This document shows, piece by piece, positions 26,806-36,139 of a stretch of DNA of 58,129 nt. The stretch is from contig JBPCUN010000082.1 of NCBI GenBank assembly GCA_051011115.1, forward strand, positions 1 to 58,129. Reading direction: 5' to 3'. A model generated the notes under the pieces. That model saw nothing but the letters and a program-made list of their open reading frames with translations, was not told the origin of the DNA and searched no databases. A program made the translations under genes and the position numbers. How positions within the stretch are numbered: position 1 is the first letter of the stretch; each line of letters opens with the position of its first letter. Source of the stretch: Profundicola sp051011115. Lineage in GTDB: Bacteria; Bacteroidota; Bacteroidia; Flavobacteriales; Weeksellaceae.

Positions 26806-27411
26806 CTATTTCTTTTGGTACAATATGGGATTTAGGTCCTCGTCATTATACATTTTCATTTGTTTATATACTTTCATTCGCTTATCTCCTGACTCTAAAT
26901 CTGTTATAAGCTCTTCTATGGCTGTGCCTAAATCAGCTTTCTGTTCTAGGAGAACATTTAATTTTTCTTTTGCTTTCTTCTTATTCTCTTCTGAGGCATT
27001 CTCACGCTCTGCTTCTTCCTTCATGTGATAAACCTTTAATGCGAGAATGGAAAAACGGTCGATAGCCCAAGCAGGACTTTCTGTATTGATTCTAGCATCT
27101 AGTTTTAAATCAACATCTTTATACTCATTCAAAAACCAACTATCAATATATTCCACCGTGTCTGTTCTTCTCTGATTAGATTCATCAATCCATCTTTTGA
27201 TACGCAATGCTTCAACTGGATTAATTTCTGGATCTCTTATGATGTCTTCTAAATGCCATTGTACCGTGTCTATCCAGTTTTTTCTATATAATAAATGATC
27301 TAGACTGTCAGCTGGGTAAGGATTATTGAGGGTAGCATTCACGTCATCTTTTGCATGATAATCATGAATACATTGGTTAAAAATCTTCCACGCATTGTCT
27401 GTAAACTTCAT
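26806..27411 (-). CDS. DUF4254 family protein
   Basis: A 201-residue, mostly helical, soluble protein matching the DUF4254 family of Bacteroidota, whose function is unknown. Landmarks are MKFTDNAWKIFNQCIHDYH at the start, LLYRKNWIDTVQWHLEDIIR, and WAIDRFSILALKVYHMKEEA in the centre. The C-terminal half is highly charged and helical. No signal peptide is present. The gene follows a DUF4837 lipoprotein gene with a 3-bp gap. In related genomes this family is often near LPS or glycosyltransferase genes, which fits the region but does not prove a role. Confidence 0.85.
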   Translation of the reverse strand: MKFTDNAWKIFNQCIHDYHAKDDVNATLNNPYPADSLDHLLYRKNWIDTVQWHLEDIIRDPEINPVEALRIKRWIDESNQRRTDTVEYIDSWFLNEYKDVDLKLDARINTESPAWAIDRFSILALKVYHMKEEAERENASEENKKKAKEKLNVLLEQKADLGTAIEELITDLESGDKRMKVYKQMKMYNDEDLNPILYQKK

Positions 27412-27414
27412 CTT

Positions 27415-28524
27415 TTAATTTTTAATCTTGAATGTTGTAAATAAACTCTCTAAAGAGGTTATATAATCTCTTTTCTTGCTTTGACCTTGATTAAGTGGTG
27501 CAAACATAACCCCATCTGCCACGTATAATGTTTTGGATTTCTTGTCTAAAATAAGTTTAGCGGTGAAGGGACCTCCCATTTGTGTAAGCGTCATAGACCA
27601 ATACCCTTGTGTTTCATAGGTAATGGTATTTTCATCTTCCTCTAATTTTTTAAAATCATAGAAATTTCTAAGCATAGGATTCATTTCAGTCTGAATATGA
27701 TCTGCCACTAATACCTTAATTGAATCTTTACCCTGGCTGGTTTTTTCATATCGCTCTACAGGCTCTTTATCTCCCTTAGTATAAACTTTCATAATAGAAT
27801 CTTGTACTAAATAGAAATCCTCTTGGGAAACTTCATTTTTAGCATAAGGCACCTTAAAAACCATGATATTGAGAATATCTTGAGATTGATGTGTTACAAT
27901 TCCATTTTGATCGTCCTTATTCTGAATTGTATTGAATTGATCTTTCCTGAACCATACAAAGTTTTTATTGGCTTCTGCAACCCTAAAATCTTTCGGAATA
28001 ACCATAGATACACCTAATTCATTCAATTGATCTTTCTCTTTTCTGGCATTAGACTTATAACCGTCTAATAAAAACTCCCTGTCTACCGATCTGTAAAAAT
28101 TGATTAGACTATCTTGATTTTGGCGTAGAATATTTAGAATTTCATCAGAACTGTTACCCGTTACTTCAACATACCCTTGTGGTTTTGCAAAAGCATCTCT
28201 CTTAAAAGTAATCTTAGGCGCACCTGATTTGACGTCTAATATAAGCCGTGTAGTATTGAAACGATTAAAATCCTCTGAATTAAAATGTCTAGTGGCAAAC
28301 ATAATTTCTGGAGGAAAATATAATCCTGGGAAAATTTTACCGAAAAGTAAACTATCTGATAAAGAACCTTCTATTTGTTGATAAGTATCTTCTGAACTAA
28401 ATACAGTAATTAAGTTTACTGGCCCAGAAGATGGCGCATGATATTGATTCTCACCTTCTTTACCACAAGATATTATGAATAAAAAGGAAAGAAGATAAGT
28501 ACAATAGATATATTTCTTGAACAT
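27415..28524 (-). CDS. DUF4837 family lipoprotein
   Basis: The start at 28524 is preferred over the ATG 27 bp upstream, because MFKKYIYCTYLLSFLFIISC is a typical lipoprotein signal with the lipidated Cys in IISCGKEG. The mature part (about 350 residues) belongs to DUF4837, a Bacteroidota-specific family of unknown function. Landmarks are ITVFSSEDTYQQIEGSL, KIFPGLYFPPEIMF and YWSMTLTQMGGPFTAKLI. It probably sits in the periplasm or outer membrane. It lies 3 bp before the DUF4254 gene and about 48 bp after tatA on the same strand. Confidence 0.85.
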   Translation of the reverse strand: MFKKYIYCTYLLSFLFIISCGKEGENQYHAPSSGPVNLITVFSSEDTYQQIEGSLSDSLLFGKIFPGLYFPPEIMFATRHFNSEDFNRFNTTRLILDVKSGAPKITFKRDAFAKPQGYVEVTGNSSDEILNILRQNQDSLINFYRSVDREFLLDGYKSNARKEKDQLNELGVSMVIPKDFRVAEANKNFVWFRKDQFNTIQNKDDQNGIVTHQSQDILNIMVFKVPYAKNEVSQEDFYLVQDSIMKVYTKGDKEPVERYEKTSQGKDSIKVLVADHIQTEMNPMLRNFYDFKKLEEDENTITYETQGYWSMTLTQMGGPFTAKLILDKKSKTLYVADGVMFAPLNQGQSKKRDYITSLESLFTTFKIKN

Positions 28525-28572
28525 ATAAAGAAGTTTTATACGAATATGCAAAAAATATACCCGAGTATGAAA

Positions 28573-28761
28573 TTATTTTACAATCTCTTCTTTCTTTTGA
28601 TCGTCGTCCTCTTTAGTTGCGTCTTTAAATTCTTTGATTCCCGATCCTAAACCTCTCATAAGCTCAGGGATCTTCTTACCTCCGAATAATAAAAGTGCCA
28701 AAATTACGATTAAAGCAATTTGCCAAGGGCCGATTGCTCCTAAAAATATAGCTGAATACAT
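28573..28761 (-). CDS. tatA: Sec-independent translocase protein TatA/TatE
   Basis: A 62-residue TatA-type protein. It has an N-terminal transmembrane helix (PWQIALIVILALLLFGGKKI, about 12-31) with the conserved FGGKKIPEL hinge, then the amphipathic helix (MRGLGSGIKEFKDA) and an acidic tail. It builds the pore-like assembly of the twin-arginine pathway for folded proteins. No tatC is near, so tatC must be elsewhere. Confidence 0.95.
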   Translation of the reverse strand: MYSAIFLGAIGPWQIALIVILALLLFGGKKIPELMRGLGSGIKEFKDATKEDDDQKKEEIVK

Positions 28762-28791
28762 AATTTAAATTTTCATCAAAGTTACAAAAAA

Positions 28792-30189
28792 TTACATTCC
28801 TAACACCCAACCTGCTGGATCTTGTTTAGAAGTTCCTCTCCAAATTTGAAAGTCTAAGATCGTGTTACTATCTGAGTCTGTGTATATACGGCCTAGGTCT
28901 TGTTTGGCAGAAATATTATCTCCTTTGCTCACAAATACAGATGATAAGTTATTATATACGGTAAAGTGATCTCCGTGAGAAATCATTACGGCTTTGTTTC
29001 CTCCAGATATAGTCATGATGGCTTGTACTTTACCTCCATAAACAGCTCTTGCCGTGCTTCCTCGCTGCGTAGCTATTAATACCCCCGCGTGATTTTCTGT
29101 AATTCCCTTTAATACCGCATGGGGCTGTCTACCGAATCTTCCAACAACTTCCCCTCTAGCTACTGGCCATGGTAATCTACCTTTACTCGCGGCGAAACTT
29201 GCGCCTAGACTTTCTGCTTCACTGGTTGTTGAGTACACCTTCTCTGGAGCAGGTTCTGGCTCTGGTTTGGGAGCAGGTTTAGGTTTGGGAGCAACCGCAG
29301 CTACCTCATTATTCTTTTTAGCCTTCGCTTCTGCTTCTGCTAATCTACGAGCTTCTTCTGCCTCTCTAGCTTTGCGTTCTGCTTCCAATTTTGCCAAGCG
29401 TTCCCTTTCTTTTCTAGCCTCTTCTTCTCTACGTTTTCTCTCAGCCTCTGCTTTTTCTCTTGCAATACGAATCTCTTCTTCAATAATCTTCTGAATCTGT
29501 GCTTCTAATTGCTGATTCTCTTTGCGTTTTTCATTGATTTGAGCTGCAATCTGTTCAGAGTTCTTTTTGTACTCCTCTAATATTTGATTCTGTTCTTGCT
29601 TCTCTCGTTGCAAGTTCTCTTTCAATACCTGTTGTTTGGCCAAAACCTTCTCTTTGTCTGCAATTGCTTTTTTACGACTGTTAACTGTTTGGGTAATTTC
29701 ATCTTGTTTGGCTTGTATTTCATCTGCCTTTTCGCCTTGATATCCAGAATATCTTTCTAAATATTTAATCCTACGATAAGCTTCAGTAAAAGATTTAGAA
29801 GATAGTATAAAAAGAACCTTGTTCTGCAAAGACTTATTTTTGTAGGCATTGACTAAAACGTCTTTATAATCCTTCTTTAACTCACCAAGCTCTCTACGCA
29901 ACTTATTGATTTCTAACTGAGATAAATAAATTTCGTCTTCTAGAACTTTTCTTTCTCTAGAAGTTACCGCTACCAATTGATCTTGTGCAGCAATCTTCTT
30001 TTCTAAATTTTGAATGTACAATAAAGATTTCTTAGATCCAGACTTCGTTGAGGAAAGCGTTTTATTTAATTTAGCAATTTCCGCCGAAAGTGCTCTACTC
30101 TTCTTACGCAGTTCATCCTTTTTATAGGGAACTTGTGCAAAAATGAAAATGCTGGTAAATAAGAGGAGAAATGCTAAATTCCTTTTCAT
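28792..30189 (-). CDS. envC: Murein hydrolase activator EnvC
   Basis: A 465-residue exported protein: signal peptide (MKRNLAFLLLFTSIFIFAQ), long coiled coil (about 22-300, ending in a KAREAEEARRLAEAEAKA-type Lys/Ala/Glu stretch), a Pro/Lys/Glu linker, and a C-terminal LytM/M23 domain (about 345-465). The M23 metal residues are degenerate: ENHAGVLIAT lacks the Asp, YNNLSS replaces Y-x-H-L, and LDFQIW replaces the H-x-H motif. This is what is expected of EnvC, which activates amidases during cell separation rather than cutting murein itself. It is followed by tatA and preceded by a DUF4292 gene. Confidence 0.9.
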   Translation of the reverse strand: MKRNLAFLLLFTSIFIFAQVPYKKDELRKKSRALSAEIAKLNKTLSSTKSGSKKSLLYIQNLEKKIAAQDQLVAVTSRERKVLEDEIYLSQLEINKLRRELGELKKDYKDVLVNAYKNKSLQNKVLFILSSKSFTEAYRRIKYLERYSGYQGEKADEIQAKQDEITQTVNSRKKAIADKEKVLAKQQVLKENLQREKQEQNQILEEYKKNSEQIAAQINEKRKENQQLEAQIQKIIEEEIRIAREKAEAERKRREEEARKERERLAKLEAERKAREAEEARRLAEAEAKAKKNNEVAAVAPKPKPAPKPEPEPAPEKVYSTTSEAESLGASFAASKGRLPWPVARGEVVGRFGRQPHAVLKGITENHAGVLIATQRGSTARAVYGGKVQAIMTISGGNKAVMISHGDHFTVYNNLSSVFVSKGDNISAKQDLGRIYTDSDSNTILDFQIWRGTSKQDPAGWVLGM

Positions 30190-30198
30190 TGGTTGTGT

Positions 30199-30999
30199 TT
30201 ATTTCAACGTTCTTTCCTTGTAATTATCCGGTATTCTGAATGGAGGGTTCATTTCAGAAAAATCAAAATTATTATAATTCAAGTTAATTTGATCCGTCTT
30301 TTTTCCCTTTACCATTATTTTAACAGCTCCTGGTAATGTTTGATTATTTACAATTTTCCAATCTGTATAATCTACTGTAATGTGCGTGTTTGATTTACTG
30401 TCGATTACATCTACCTTCTTTAACTTATAGTCTCCATCTAAATAGAAAGTATGAATATATTGATTATCTCTAGGCTTGCTCTTCAAGTCATCATTGTACT
30501 TATAACTTAGTTCATATTGATTATCTGATGTAGTAGTAACCTGATAATCTTCCCACGGACCTATAAGAAACAATTGACCCAATAATAATTGTTGAAGTTT
30601 TTCAAAATCAATAAAGTTCACCTTTAACTTTTGATTGATATAGTCAAAATTATCATTGATGTACGTTTTGTCTATAATCTCATAAGCTTGTACAGACTCG
30701 GGCGTAATTTTAGCCCTAGCGCCCGTGATTCCCATGAGAGAGGCATTGGCCCAAATCATTTGATCTTTATCAAAATATAAACGTAAAGTTGCATTTTGAG
30801 ACTTACCATCCAAGTCAGCGTCTATCCTAGATTTCACTTGTAAATATTGAAATTTTGGTAAACTGGTCTCATAGTTAGCCTTGAAAGTGGCAAGATTTTG
30901 ACTTTCTACCTCCTTGTTTACTTTTGCAGAACGATGTGCTGTGCCACAGGATTGTAGCACAAACAACATCAGTATGAATAACATGCAATTCTTGATCAT
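30199..30999 (-). CDS. DUF4292 lipoprotein
   Basis: This 266-residue protein has a lipoprotein signal (MIKNCMLFILMLFVLQSCGT, Cys at about 17). The beta-rich mature part fits DUF4292, a Bacteroidota family thought to resemble LolA/LolB-like lipoprotein carriers: LKVNFIDFEKLQQLLLGQLF, then ITVDYTDWKIVNNQTLPG. It is directly upstream of envC (9 bp) and overlaps the upstream nucleotidyltransferase gene by 4 bp. A role in outer-membrane lipoprotein handling is inference from fold resemblance. Confidence 0.85.
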   Translation of the reverse strand: MIKNCMLFILMLFVLQSCGTAHRSAKVNKEVESQNLATFKANYETSLPKFQYLQVKSRIDADLDGKSQNATLRLYFDKDQMIWANASLMGITGARAKITPESVQAYEIIDKTYINDNFDYINQKLKVNFIDFEKLQQLLLGQLFLIGPWEDYQVTTTSDNQYELSYKYNDDLKSKPRDNQYIHTFYLDGDYKLKKVDVIDSKSNTHITVDYTDWKIVNNQTLPGAVKIMVKGKKTDQINLNYNNFDFSEMNPPFRIPDNYKERTLK

Positions 31000-32012
31000 T
31001 TTGAAGCAAAATCTAATATAGAAAAATCTCCTAAACTTATATTTCTAGAAACACCATAATACTCAGCCCTGTTCCCTATCATAGAATGGGTTAAATTACC
31101 ATGGTCTATAATCGTTTCTTCTTGAATTAAAGAATTATCTACGTTACTGTTTCTAATTTTAGTCCCATTTCCAATAGAAACATTTGGACCGATTTTAGAG
31201 TTTTCTATCACCACATTTTCACCAATAAAACATGGCTCTATGATTAGAGAATTCTTGATTTCCGCTGAAGCTGGATAGTTTTTAAGTTTTTCCTTTTCAA
31301 AACCTAGAATCTTGGTATTGGTTTCTACAGTAACTTTTTTATTACCACAATCCATCCATTCATCTACCTCTCCTAAAGTGAATTGCTTTCCTTTGCTGCG
31401 CATACTTTCTAAAGCATCCGTTAATTGGAATTCACCTTTTTTCTTGATATCATTATCTAAAAGATGCTTGATTTCTGCCTTTAAGTTGGCACCATCTTTA
31501 AAATAATAAATACCAATAATGGCTAAATCAGAAACAAACTCATCCGGTTTCTCTACAAAATCAGTGATAATTTTATTTTCATCTAATTTTACTACCCCAA
31601 AAGCACTTGGATCTTCCACAGATTTTACCCAAACAACCCCATCCGCTTCTTTGTCTAACGTGAAATCTGCACGGAATAACGTATCTGCAAAGGCTACAAT
31701 CACTGGCCCATCCAATGATTCTTGTGCTTGATAGATAGCATGTGCTGTCCCCAATGGCTTGTCTTGATGATAAACAGTTCCTTTAGCGCCTAAAGCAGCA
31801 GCGATTTCAATCAGCTTGTCCTCTGCCTCTTTACCGAAGTCACCAGTGATAAAGGCTATCTCCTCTATTTTCTCATCAGACAAACGTGTTATATCTTCAG
31901 CAAGCCTATGTACGATAGGTTTACCTGCAATAGGGATTAATGGTTTAGGAACGGTTAAAGTGTGTGGTCTTAGACGGGATCCTCTCCCTGCCATAGGTAT
32001 AATAATTTTCAT
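30996..32012 (-). CDS. Sugar-phosphate nucleotidyltransferase with left-handed beta-helix
   Basis: A 338-residue protein with an N-terminal NTP-transferase domain (about 1-235) opening MKIIIPMAGRGSRLRPHTLT and VPKPLIPIAGKPI, the pyrophosphorylase signature, with conserved DTLF and DEWMDCGNK. A C-terminal left-handed beta-helix (about 250-330) carries hexapeptide repeats (FIGENVVIENSKIGPNVSIG). It activates a sugar-1-phosphate as an NDP-sugar. Whether the product is dTDP-glucose, GDP-mannose or UDP-GlcNAc cannot be told. It lies between dut and a DUF4292 gene in an envelope-oriented transcript. Confidence 0.9.
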   Translation of the reverse strand: MKIIIPMAGRGSRLRPHTLTVPKPLIPIAGKPIVHRLAEDITRLSDEKIEEIAFITGDFGKEAEDKLIEIAAALGAKGTVYHQDKPLGTAHAIYQAQESLDGPVIVAFADTLFRADFTLDKEADGVVWVKSVEDPSAFGVVKLDENKIITDFVEKPDEFVSDLAIIGIYYFKDGANLKAEIKHLLDNDIKKKGEFQLTDALESMRSKGKQFTLGEVDEWMDCGNKKVTVETNTKILGFEKEKLKNYPASAEIKNSLIIEPCFIGENVVIENSKIGPNVSIGNGTKIRNSNVDNSLIQEETIIDHGNLTHSMIGNRAEYYGVSRNISLGDFSILDFASK

Positions 32013-32052
32013 AGAATGATTATATTAATTAAATATCGTTTTTAATTACTTT

Positions 32053-32484
32053 TTATTGCCCTGTGCTTCCGAAACCACCTTCACCTCTTTGGGTATCAGA
32101 TAAAGATTGAGATTCTTCCCATTCTACGGTTTCATGTTTAGCGACAACAAGTTGTGCTATACGCTCACCTTTTACAATGGTGAAAGGCTCGTTGGATACA
32201 TTAGCAAGGATTACACCAATTTCTCCGCGGTAATCAGCATCAATGGTTCCTGGAGCGTTTAAACAGGTGATACCCTTCTTTAAAGCTAGTCCACTTCTAG
32301 GTCTCACCTGCGCCTCATACCCTTTGGGGATTTCTAAATACAAACCTGTTGGTACTAATGCTCTCTCTAATGGTTGCAAAGTAATAGGCTCTGCATTATT
32401 AGCTGTTAAATCCATACCGGCAGCATCTGCTGTTTTATAGGCTGGTAACGGATGACCTGACTGATTGATTATTTTAACCTTCAT
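32053..32484 (-). CDS. dut: dUTP diphosphatase
   Basis: A 143-residue trimeric dUTPase with all five motifs: ADAAGMDLTAN (I), RPRSGLALKKG (II), GTIDADYRGEIGVI (III), GERIAQLVV (IV) and the C-terminal RGEGGFGSTGQ (V). It keeps uracil out of DNA and makes dUMP. Its first 11 bp overlap the end of the flippase gene, so the two are coupled. Confidence 0.97.
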   Translation of the reverse strand: MKVKIINQSGHPLPAYKTADAAGMDLTANNAEPITLQPLERALVPTGLYLEIPKGYEAQVRPRSGLALKKGITCLNAPGTIDADYRGEIGVILANVSNEPFTIVKGERIAQLVVAKHETVEWEESQSLSDTQRGEGGFGSTGQ

Positions 32485-33895
32485 GAATTTTCAAACTTCT
32501 TTTTTCAATAAAAAATATAAACCCGGCAAATAATATTAAAAATATATTACCGATGATAAAATTGGCATCAAAAATAGTATATGATACCAAACTAAATAGA
32601 ATACATAGTGTTAAGTAAAGTATAATTTTTTTCCTTTTATATGGAATTGGATAATATTTCTGTCCCAAATAATAAGAGGATATTGCCATACAAAAGTAAG
32701 CAATTAAAGTGGCCCAGGCAGAAACCATGAAACCAAATGTGGGTAGTAAGATTAAATTTAATAATAAGGTAATAATTGCGCCTCCCCAAGAGATATAAGT
32801 TCCCATCCGAGTTCTATCTGTCACCTTATACCAGGTGGAAAGATTGTAATAAATTCCAAAGAATAAATTGGCGATTACAATAACAGGAATAATATCCAAC
32901 GCTACCCAATAAGAGGGATCTTTAACAAATAAATCCTTGAGCCAGTCTAGATTGGCTATTAAGCCTAAAGCAATGAGGCTACCTGCAATCACAAAGTATT
33001 CTGTAACTTGTGCATAGCGTTGTTTAGCATCTACATTTTCTATTTGTTTAAAGAAATAAGGCTCAATCCCCAGTCTATAGGCTGTAACAAACAAGGTCAT
33101 AAGTGCAGCCAATTTGTAACAACCCCCATAGGCACCAGCTTCATAAGGAGAAATGACAAAACGTTGTATCATTTTATCAAAATTTTCATTGATCATAAAG
33201 GCTAAACCAGCAATCATAATCGGCCAAGAATAATTAATCATTCGTCTGAAGAGTTCCTTATCAAATTCAGGTTTTACTTTAATGGCTATGGGGAGTAAAA
33301 AAATAAATCCTGCTAAACTCCCAACCACATTACTGAAAAATGGGTAAGCTACTTTTTCTTTTAATCCCATAGCGCTTGGCCAATTTTCTGGAACCCATAA
33401 GAATAATGCGAGTACCATAATGGTAGTGATAAATGATTGCCCAATGCGCACGGCGGAATAATGAATTGGCTTGTTATGAAACCTAAGCCATGCAAAAGGA
33501 ATGACGCAAAGTGTATCAAAAAAGGCTATCCAACCAAACCATCGAATATACTCTGGGTGGTTTTGATATTCTAATACATTTGCAATAGGCTGATTGAATA
33601 AAAGCACCAGAATTAAAAATGTCAATGCATTTAACCCCAAAAATATAAAGGCCGTATTAAATGTGCTAGTTTCTTGACCTTTATTCGCAGAAAACCGGAA
33701 ATAAGCCGTTTCTATCCCAAATGTAAGCACAATATTGACGATAGATATAATCGCGTAAAGGTTCACAAAAACAGCAAAATCGTCTGCTCCATCAAATTTA
33801 TCTATATAAAAAGGATTTAACACAAAGGTGATTACCCTAGGCAGGATAGCCCCTATCCCATAAATGATAGTTTCGCTGATTAATTTTTTAAACAA
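32474..33895 (-). CDS. Oligosaccharide flippase (Wzx/MurJ-like polysaccharide exporter)
   Basis: A 473-residue polytopic membrane protein with about 12-14 hydrophobic helices, opening MFKKLISETIIYGIGAILPR as in polysaccharide_synt/MOP-family flippases. Landmarks are INYSWPIMIAGLAFMINENFDKM (a 23-residue region near 225-247) and YEAGAYGGCYKLAALMTLF. It likely moves a lipid-linked glycan across the inner membrane. It is the first gene of the block dut, nucleotidyltransferase, DUF4292, envC. The divergent gpsA starts 156 bp upstream. Confidence 0.85.
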   Translation of the reverse strand: MFKKLISETIIYGIGAILPRVITFVLNPFYIDKFDGADDFAVFVNLYAIISIVNIVLTFGIETAYFRFSANKGQETSTFNTAFIFLGLNALTFLILVLLFNQPIANVLEYQNHPEYIRWFGWIAFFDTLCVIPFAWLRFHNKPIHYSAVRIGQSFITTIMVLALFLWVPENWPSAMGLKEKVAYPFFSNVVGSLAGFIFLLPIAIKVKPEFDKELFRRMINYSWPIMIAGLAFMINENFDKMIQRFVISPYEAGAYGGCYKLAALMTLFVTAYRLGIEPYFFKQIENVDAKQRYAQVTEYFVIAGSLIALGLIANLDWLKDLFVKDPSYWVALDIIPVIVIANLFFGIYYNLSTWYKVTDRTRMGTYISWGGAIITLLLNLILLPTFGFMVSAWATLIAYFCMAISSYYLGQKYYPIPYKRKKIILYLTLCILFSLVSYTIFDANFIIGNIFLILFAGFIFFIEKRSLKIHEG

Positions 33896-34051
33896 TGTGA
33901 ATTGGTTTAAGTTCTACAAAATTGTGCTTTATCGTTGACTCTGCAAAGGGATTTACTTCAATTTAGGTATAAATGTTGTTAAATTGTAAAAAATATTTTT
34001 AGGATTAATATTTGTAGCTTCGTTTTATTAATTATTATCATACTTTTTTAT

Positions 34052-35065
34052 ATGCCTTGTAATAGATTAAAAGAAAATCAACCTCGCATTGGTGTAGTAG
34101 GTAGTGGAAGTTTTGGCACCGCCATTGTAAAGGTTTTAAGTGAAAATGTACCACAGATTAATTGGTGGGTAAGAACTCCTTATGTAAAAGGATTTCTAAT
34201 GAATGAACACCGCAATCCTAATTATTTAAGTTCTGTGGAGTTTAAATCTGGACAATTAAAGGTAACCAATAATATCAATACACTTGTAGAATCATCTGAT
34301 ATTATCTTTTTCTTGGTACCTTCTATTTACTTATTAGATTCCTTGAAAAACTTAGAGATTCCGTTGAAGGGAAAGACTATCGTTACTGGAATCAAAGGCC
34401 TTATCCCACAAGAGTCTAAGATTATTGGTGATTACTTTCATGATAGCATGGATGTGCCTTACAAGGATATTGGTGTAATCGCTGGACCTTGCCATGCAGA
34501 AGAAATCGCCATGGAACGGTTATCCTATTTGACCGTTGCTTTTAAAGAAAAAGAGAAAGCAGCAGAAATTGCTAAATTATTAAAAGGCAAGTACATGAAT
34601 ACTACTTTATCTAATGATATCATTGGAACAGAACATTCTGCAGTGCTTAAGAATACTTACGCCATAGCAACTGGCATGGCACATGGATTAGGTTATGGAG
34701 ACAACTTTATAGCGGTACTTTTGAGCAATGCTATCAGAGAAATGCAAACATATTTGCAAAAAATTGATCCTATGGATCGTAATATTAATGATTCAGTCTA
34801 CTTAGGTGATTTGCTAGTAACTGGTTATTCATACTTCTCTAGAAATAGAATGTTCGGAAATATGGTTGGTAAGGGTTACACTGTGAAGTCTGCACTTATG
34901 GAAATGAATATGGTGCCGGAAGGGTATTACGCTACCGATGGTATCTATAAGATTGCAGAAGAAAATGATATATCGTTACCCATTGTAAAAGCGGTATATA
35001 AGGTATTGTATGAAAATAAAAACCCAAATAAACAGTTTAGGAAATTGGCGAAAAAAATCAATTAA
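34052..35065 (+). CDS. gpsA: NAD(P)-dependent glycerol-3-phosphate dehydrogenase
   Basis: A 337-residue enzyme that makes sn-glycerol-3-phosphate for phospholipids. The Rossmann motif is IGVVGSGSFGTAI, the substrate region is GVIAGPCHAEEIAMERLS, and the catalytic Lys is in LKNTYAIATGMAHGLGYGDN. The length is normal. It is alone on the plus strand between two minus-strand blocks and ends in a terminator. The upstream gap has an AT-rich TAATATTTG that is one base off the -7 consensus. Confidence 0.95.
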   Translation: MPCNRLKENQPRIGVVGSGSFGTAIVKVLSENVPQINWWVRTPYVKGFLMNEHRNPNYLSSVEFKSGQLKVTNNINTLVESSDIIFFLVPSIYLLDSLKNLEIPLKGKTIVTGIKGLIPQESKIIGDYFHDSMDVPYKDIGVIAGPCHAEEIAMERLSYLTVAFKEKEKAAEIAKLLKGKYMNTTLSNDIIGTEHSAVLKNTYAIATGMAHGLGYGDNFIAVLLSNAIREMQTYLQKIDPMDRNINDSVYLGDLLVTGYSYFSRNRMFGNMVGKGYTVKSALMEMNMVPEGYYATDGIYKIAEENDISLPIVKAVYKVLYENKNPNKQFRKLAKKIN

Positions 35066-35071
35066 ACTAGA

Positions 35072-35100
35072 AAAGGCTTACCATTTCATGCTAAGCCTTT
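35072..35100. terminator. Terminator after gpsA
   Basis: AAAGGCTTA pairs with TAAGCCTTT (9 bp, 11-base loop) and is followed by GTCATTTT. It lies between convergent gpsA and the DUF6702 gene. Confidence 0.8.
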
Positions 35101-35136
35101 GTCATTTTAAAGTATATTAAACTTGGTAGATTTAAT

Positions 35137-35607
35137 TTAGAAAGAAATTTTGCCTACTTCATTTCCTTTTCTACTTACAAAGTTATCTCGCTTGCCATTA
35201 ATACTAAATGTCATAAAGTTCTGCTGGTCAGAAAACTCATTAATTAACATCGCATTTCTTATCTCTATAGTTTCAATGTTTCCTACATTGGGTATTTCAA
35301 AATATAATCTCGTTGCTTTTGGCGATGTTTGCGCACTAGCATAATTATAAGATTTCGATACCCCGTTTATTTTTACAGAAAAATTAGCTTTCAAATACCG
35401 CTCAACTGCACTATTGAATTGGGCTTCATTCTCCACACTCACACCTACCGCTTTTTCAATATCCTCTGTTACAAACTTAGAGGTAAAGGATAAAGAACTA
35501 CTGCCAGAATTTAATTCAACCTTGGTTGTAGAAGTATGAAAGTCATGATCCATAAATGAAAATAAACTTAAGATAACAACAGGTAATATATATTTTAAGA
35601 ATTTCAT
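35137..35607 (-). CDS. DUF6702 family exported protein
   Basis: A 156-residue exported protein with a signal peptide (MKFLKYILPVVILSLFSFM), then HDFHTSTTKVELNSGSSSL, as in the DUF6702 family of Bacteroidota. The beta-rich mature part ends in FMTFSINGKRDNFVSRKGNE. Members are often annotated as hypothetical peptidase-associated proteins, and the function is unknown. It lies 72 bp after a small multi-pass protein gene on the same strand. Confidence 0.75.
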   Translation of the reverse strand: MKFLKYILPVVILSLFSFMDHDFHTSTTKVELNSGSSSLSFTSKFVTEDIEKAVGVSVENEAQFNSAVERYLKANFSVKINGVSKSYNYASAQTSPKATRLYFEIPNVGNIETIEIRNAMLINEFSDQQNFMTFSINGKRDNFVSRKGNEVGKISF

Positions 35608-35679
35608 AAGTCATTGGTTTAACAAGCAAAATGCAAACCAAGTGCCAAATCAAATATTTAACACTTAATTGCCTTTACT

Positions 35680-36105
35680 TTAACCTTGTAGCCATTGCAT
35701 CCAAGGAATCATATAGAAACATAAAACAGCTAAGATAATAAAAATCAAAACAGAAGTAGTTACCACTGGAGATTTCTTTAATTTGGCATTAGCTATGGTA
35801 AGTAATATAACTGCTGTAAACATCATCAATGGATGCTCTAATGCCAATAATCTATTCTCACTTACAGACATCGCTGTACCTGCCTCCCAGAAACCTTGAA
35901 TACGTGGTGACACAATGTATAACACCAATCCTACCAAGAATTGAATGTGAAATGATAGCACAGTGAAAAATGCCATTCTTCTAAGCATATGTGGCACTGT
36001 CTTTTTGGTAAAATAGTGATACAGCACAGCTACTAATAATATCACCGTAAGCAATAAAACAAGATAGGCCCAACCACTATGGAAGTTTAATAGAAAATTG
36101 TACAT
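35680..36105 (-). CDS. Four-helix membrane protein (cytochrome b-like)
   Basis: This 141-residue protein has four hydrophobic helices (about 10-32, 42-65, 82-105 and 112-136). Histidines sit at helix ends in LNFHSGWAYLVL, LSFHIQFLVGLVL and LALEHPLMMF, a spacing that could bind heme. Similar small Bacteroidota proteins are annotated as cytochrome B, and heme binding is inferred only. It stands 34 bp after the metallophosphatase-like gene. Confidence 0.65.
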   Translation of the reverse strand: MYNFLLNFHSGWAYLVLLLTVILLVAVLYHYFTKKTVPHMLRRMAFFTVLSFHIQFLVGLVLYIVSPRIQGFWEAGTAMSVSENRLLALEHPLMMFTAVILLTIANAKLKKSPVVTTSVLIFIILAVLCFYMIPWMQWLQG

Positions 36106-36139
36106 AAATAATTATTTTGTGCAAATATACTTTTTTATT

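Noticed and set aside
28792..30189. The M23-domain protein as an active murein endopeptidase
   Set aside because: The metal-binding His and Asp residues of the LytM domain are substituted, as in EnvC activators.
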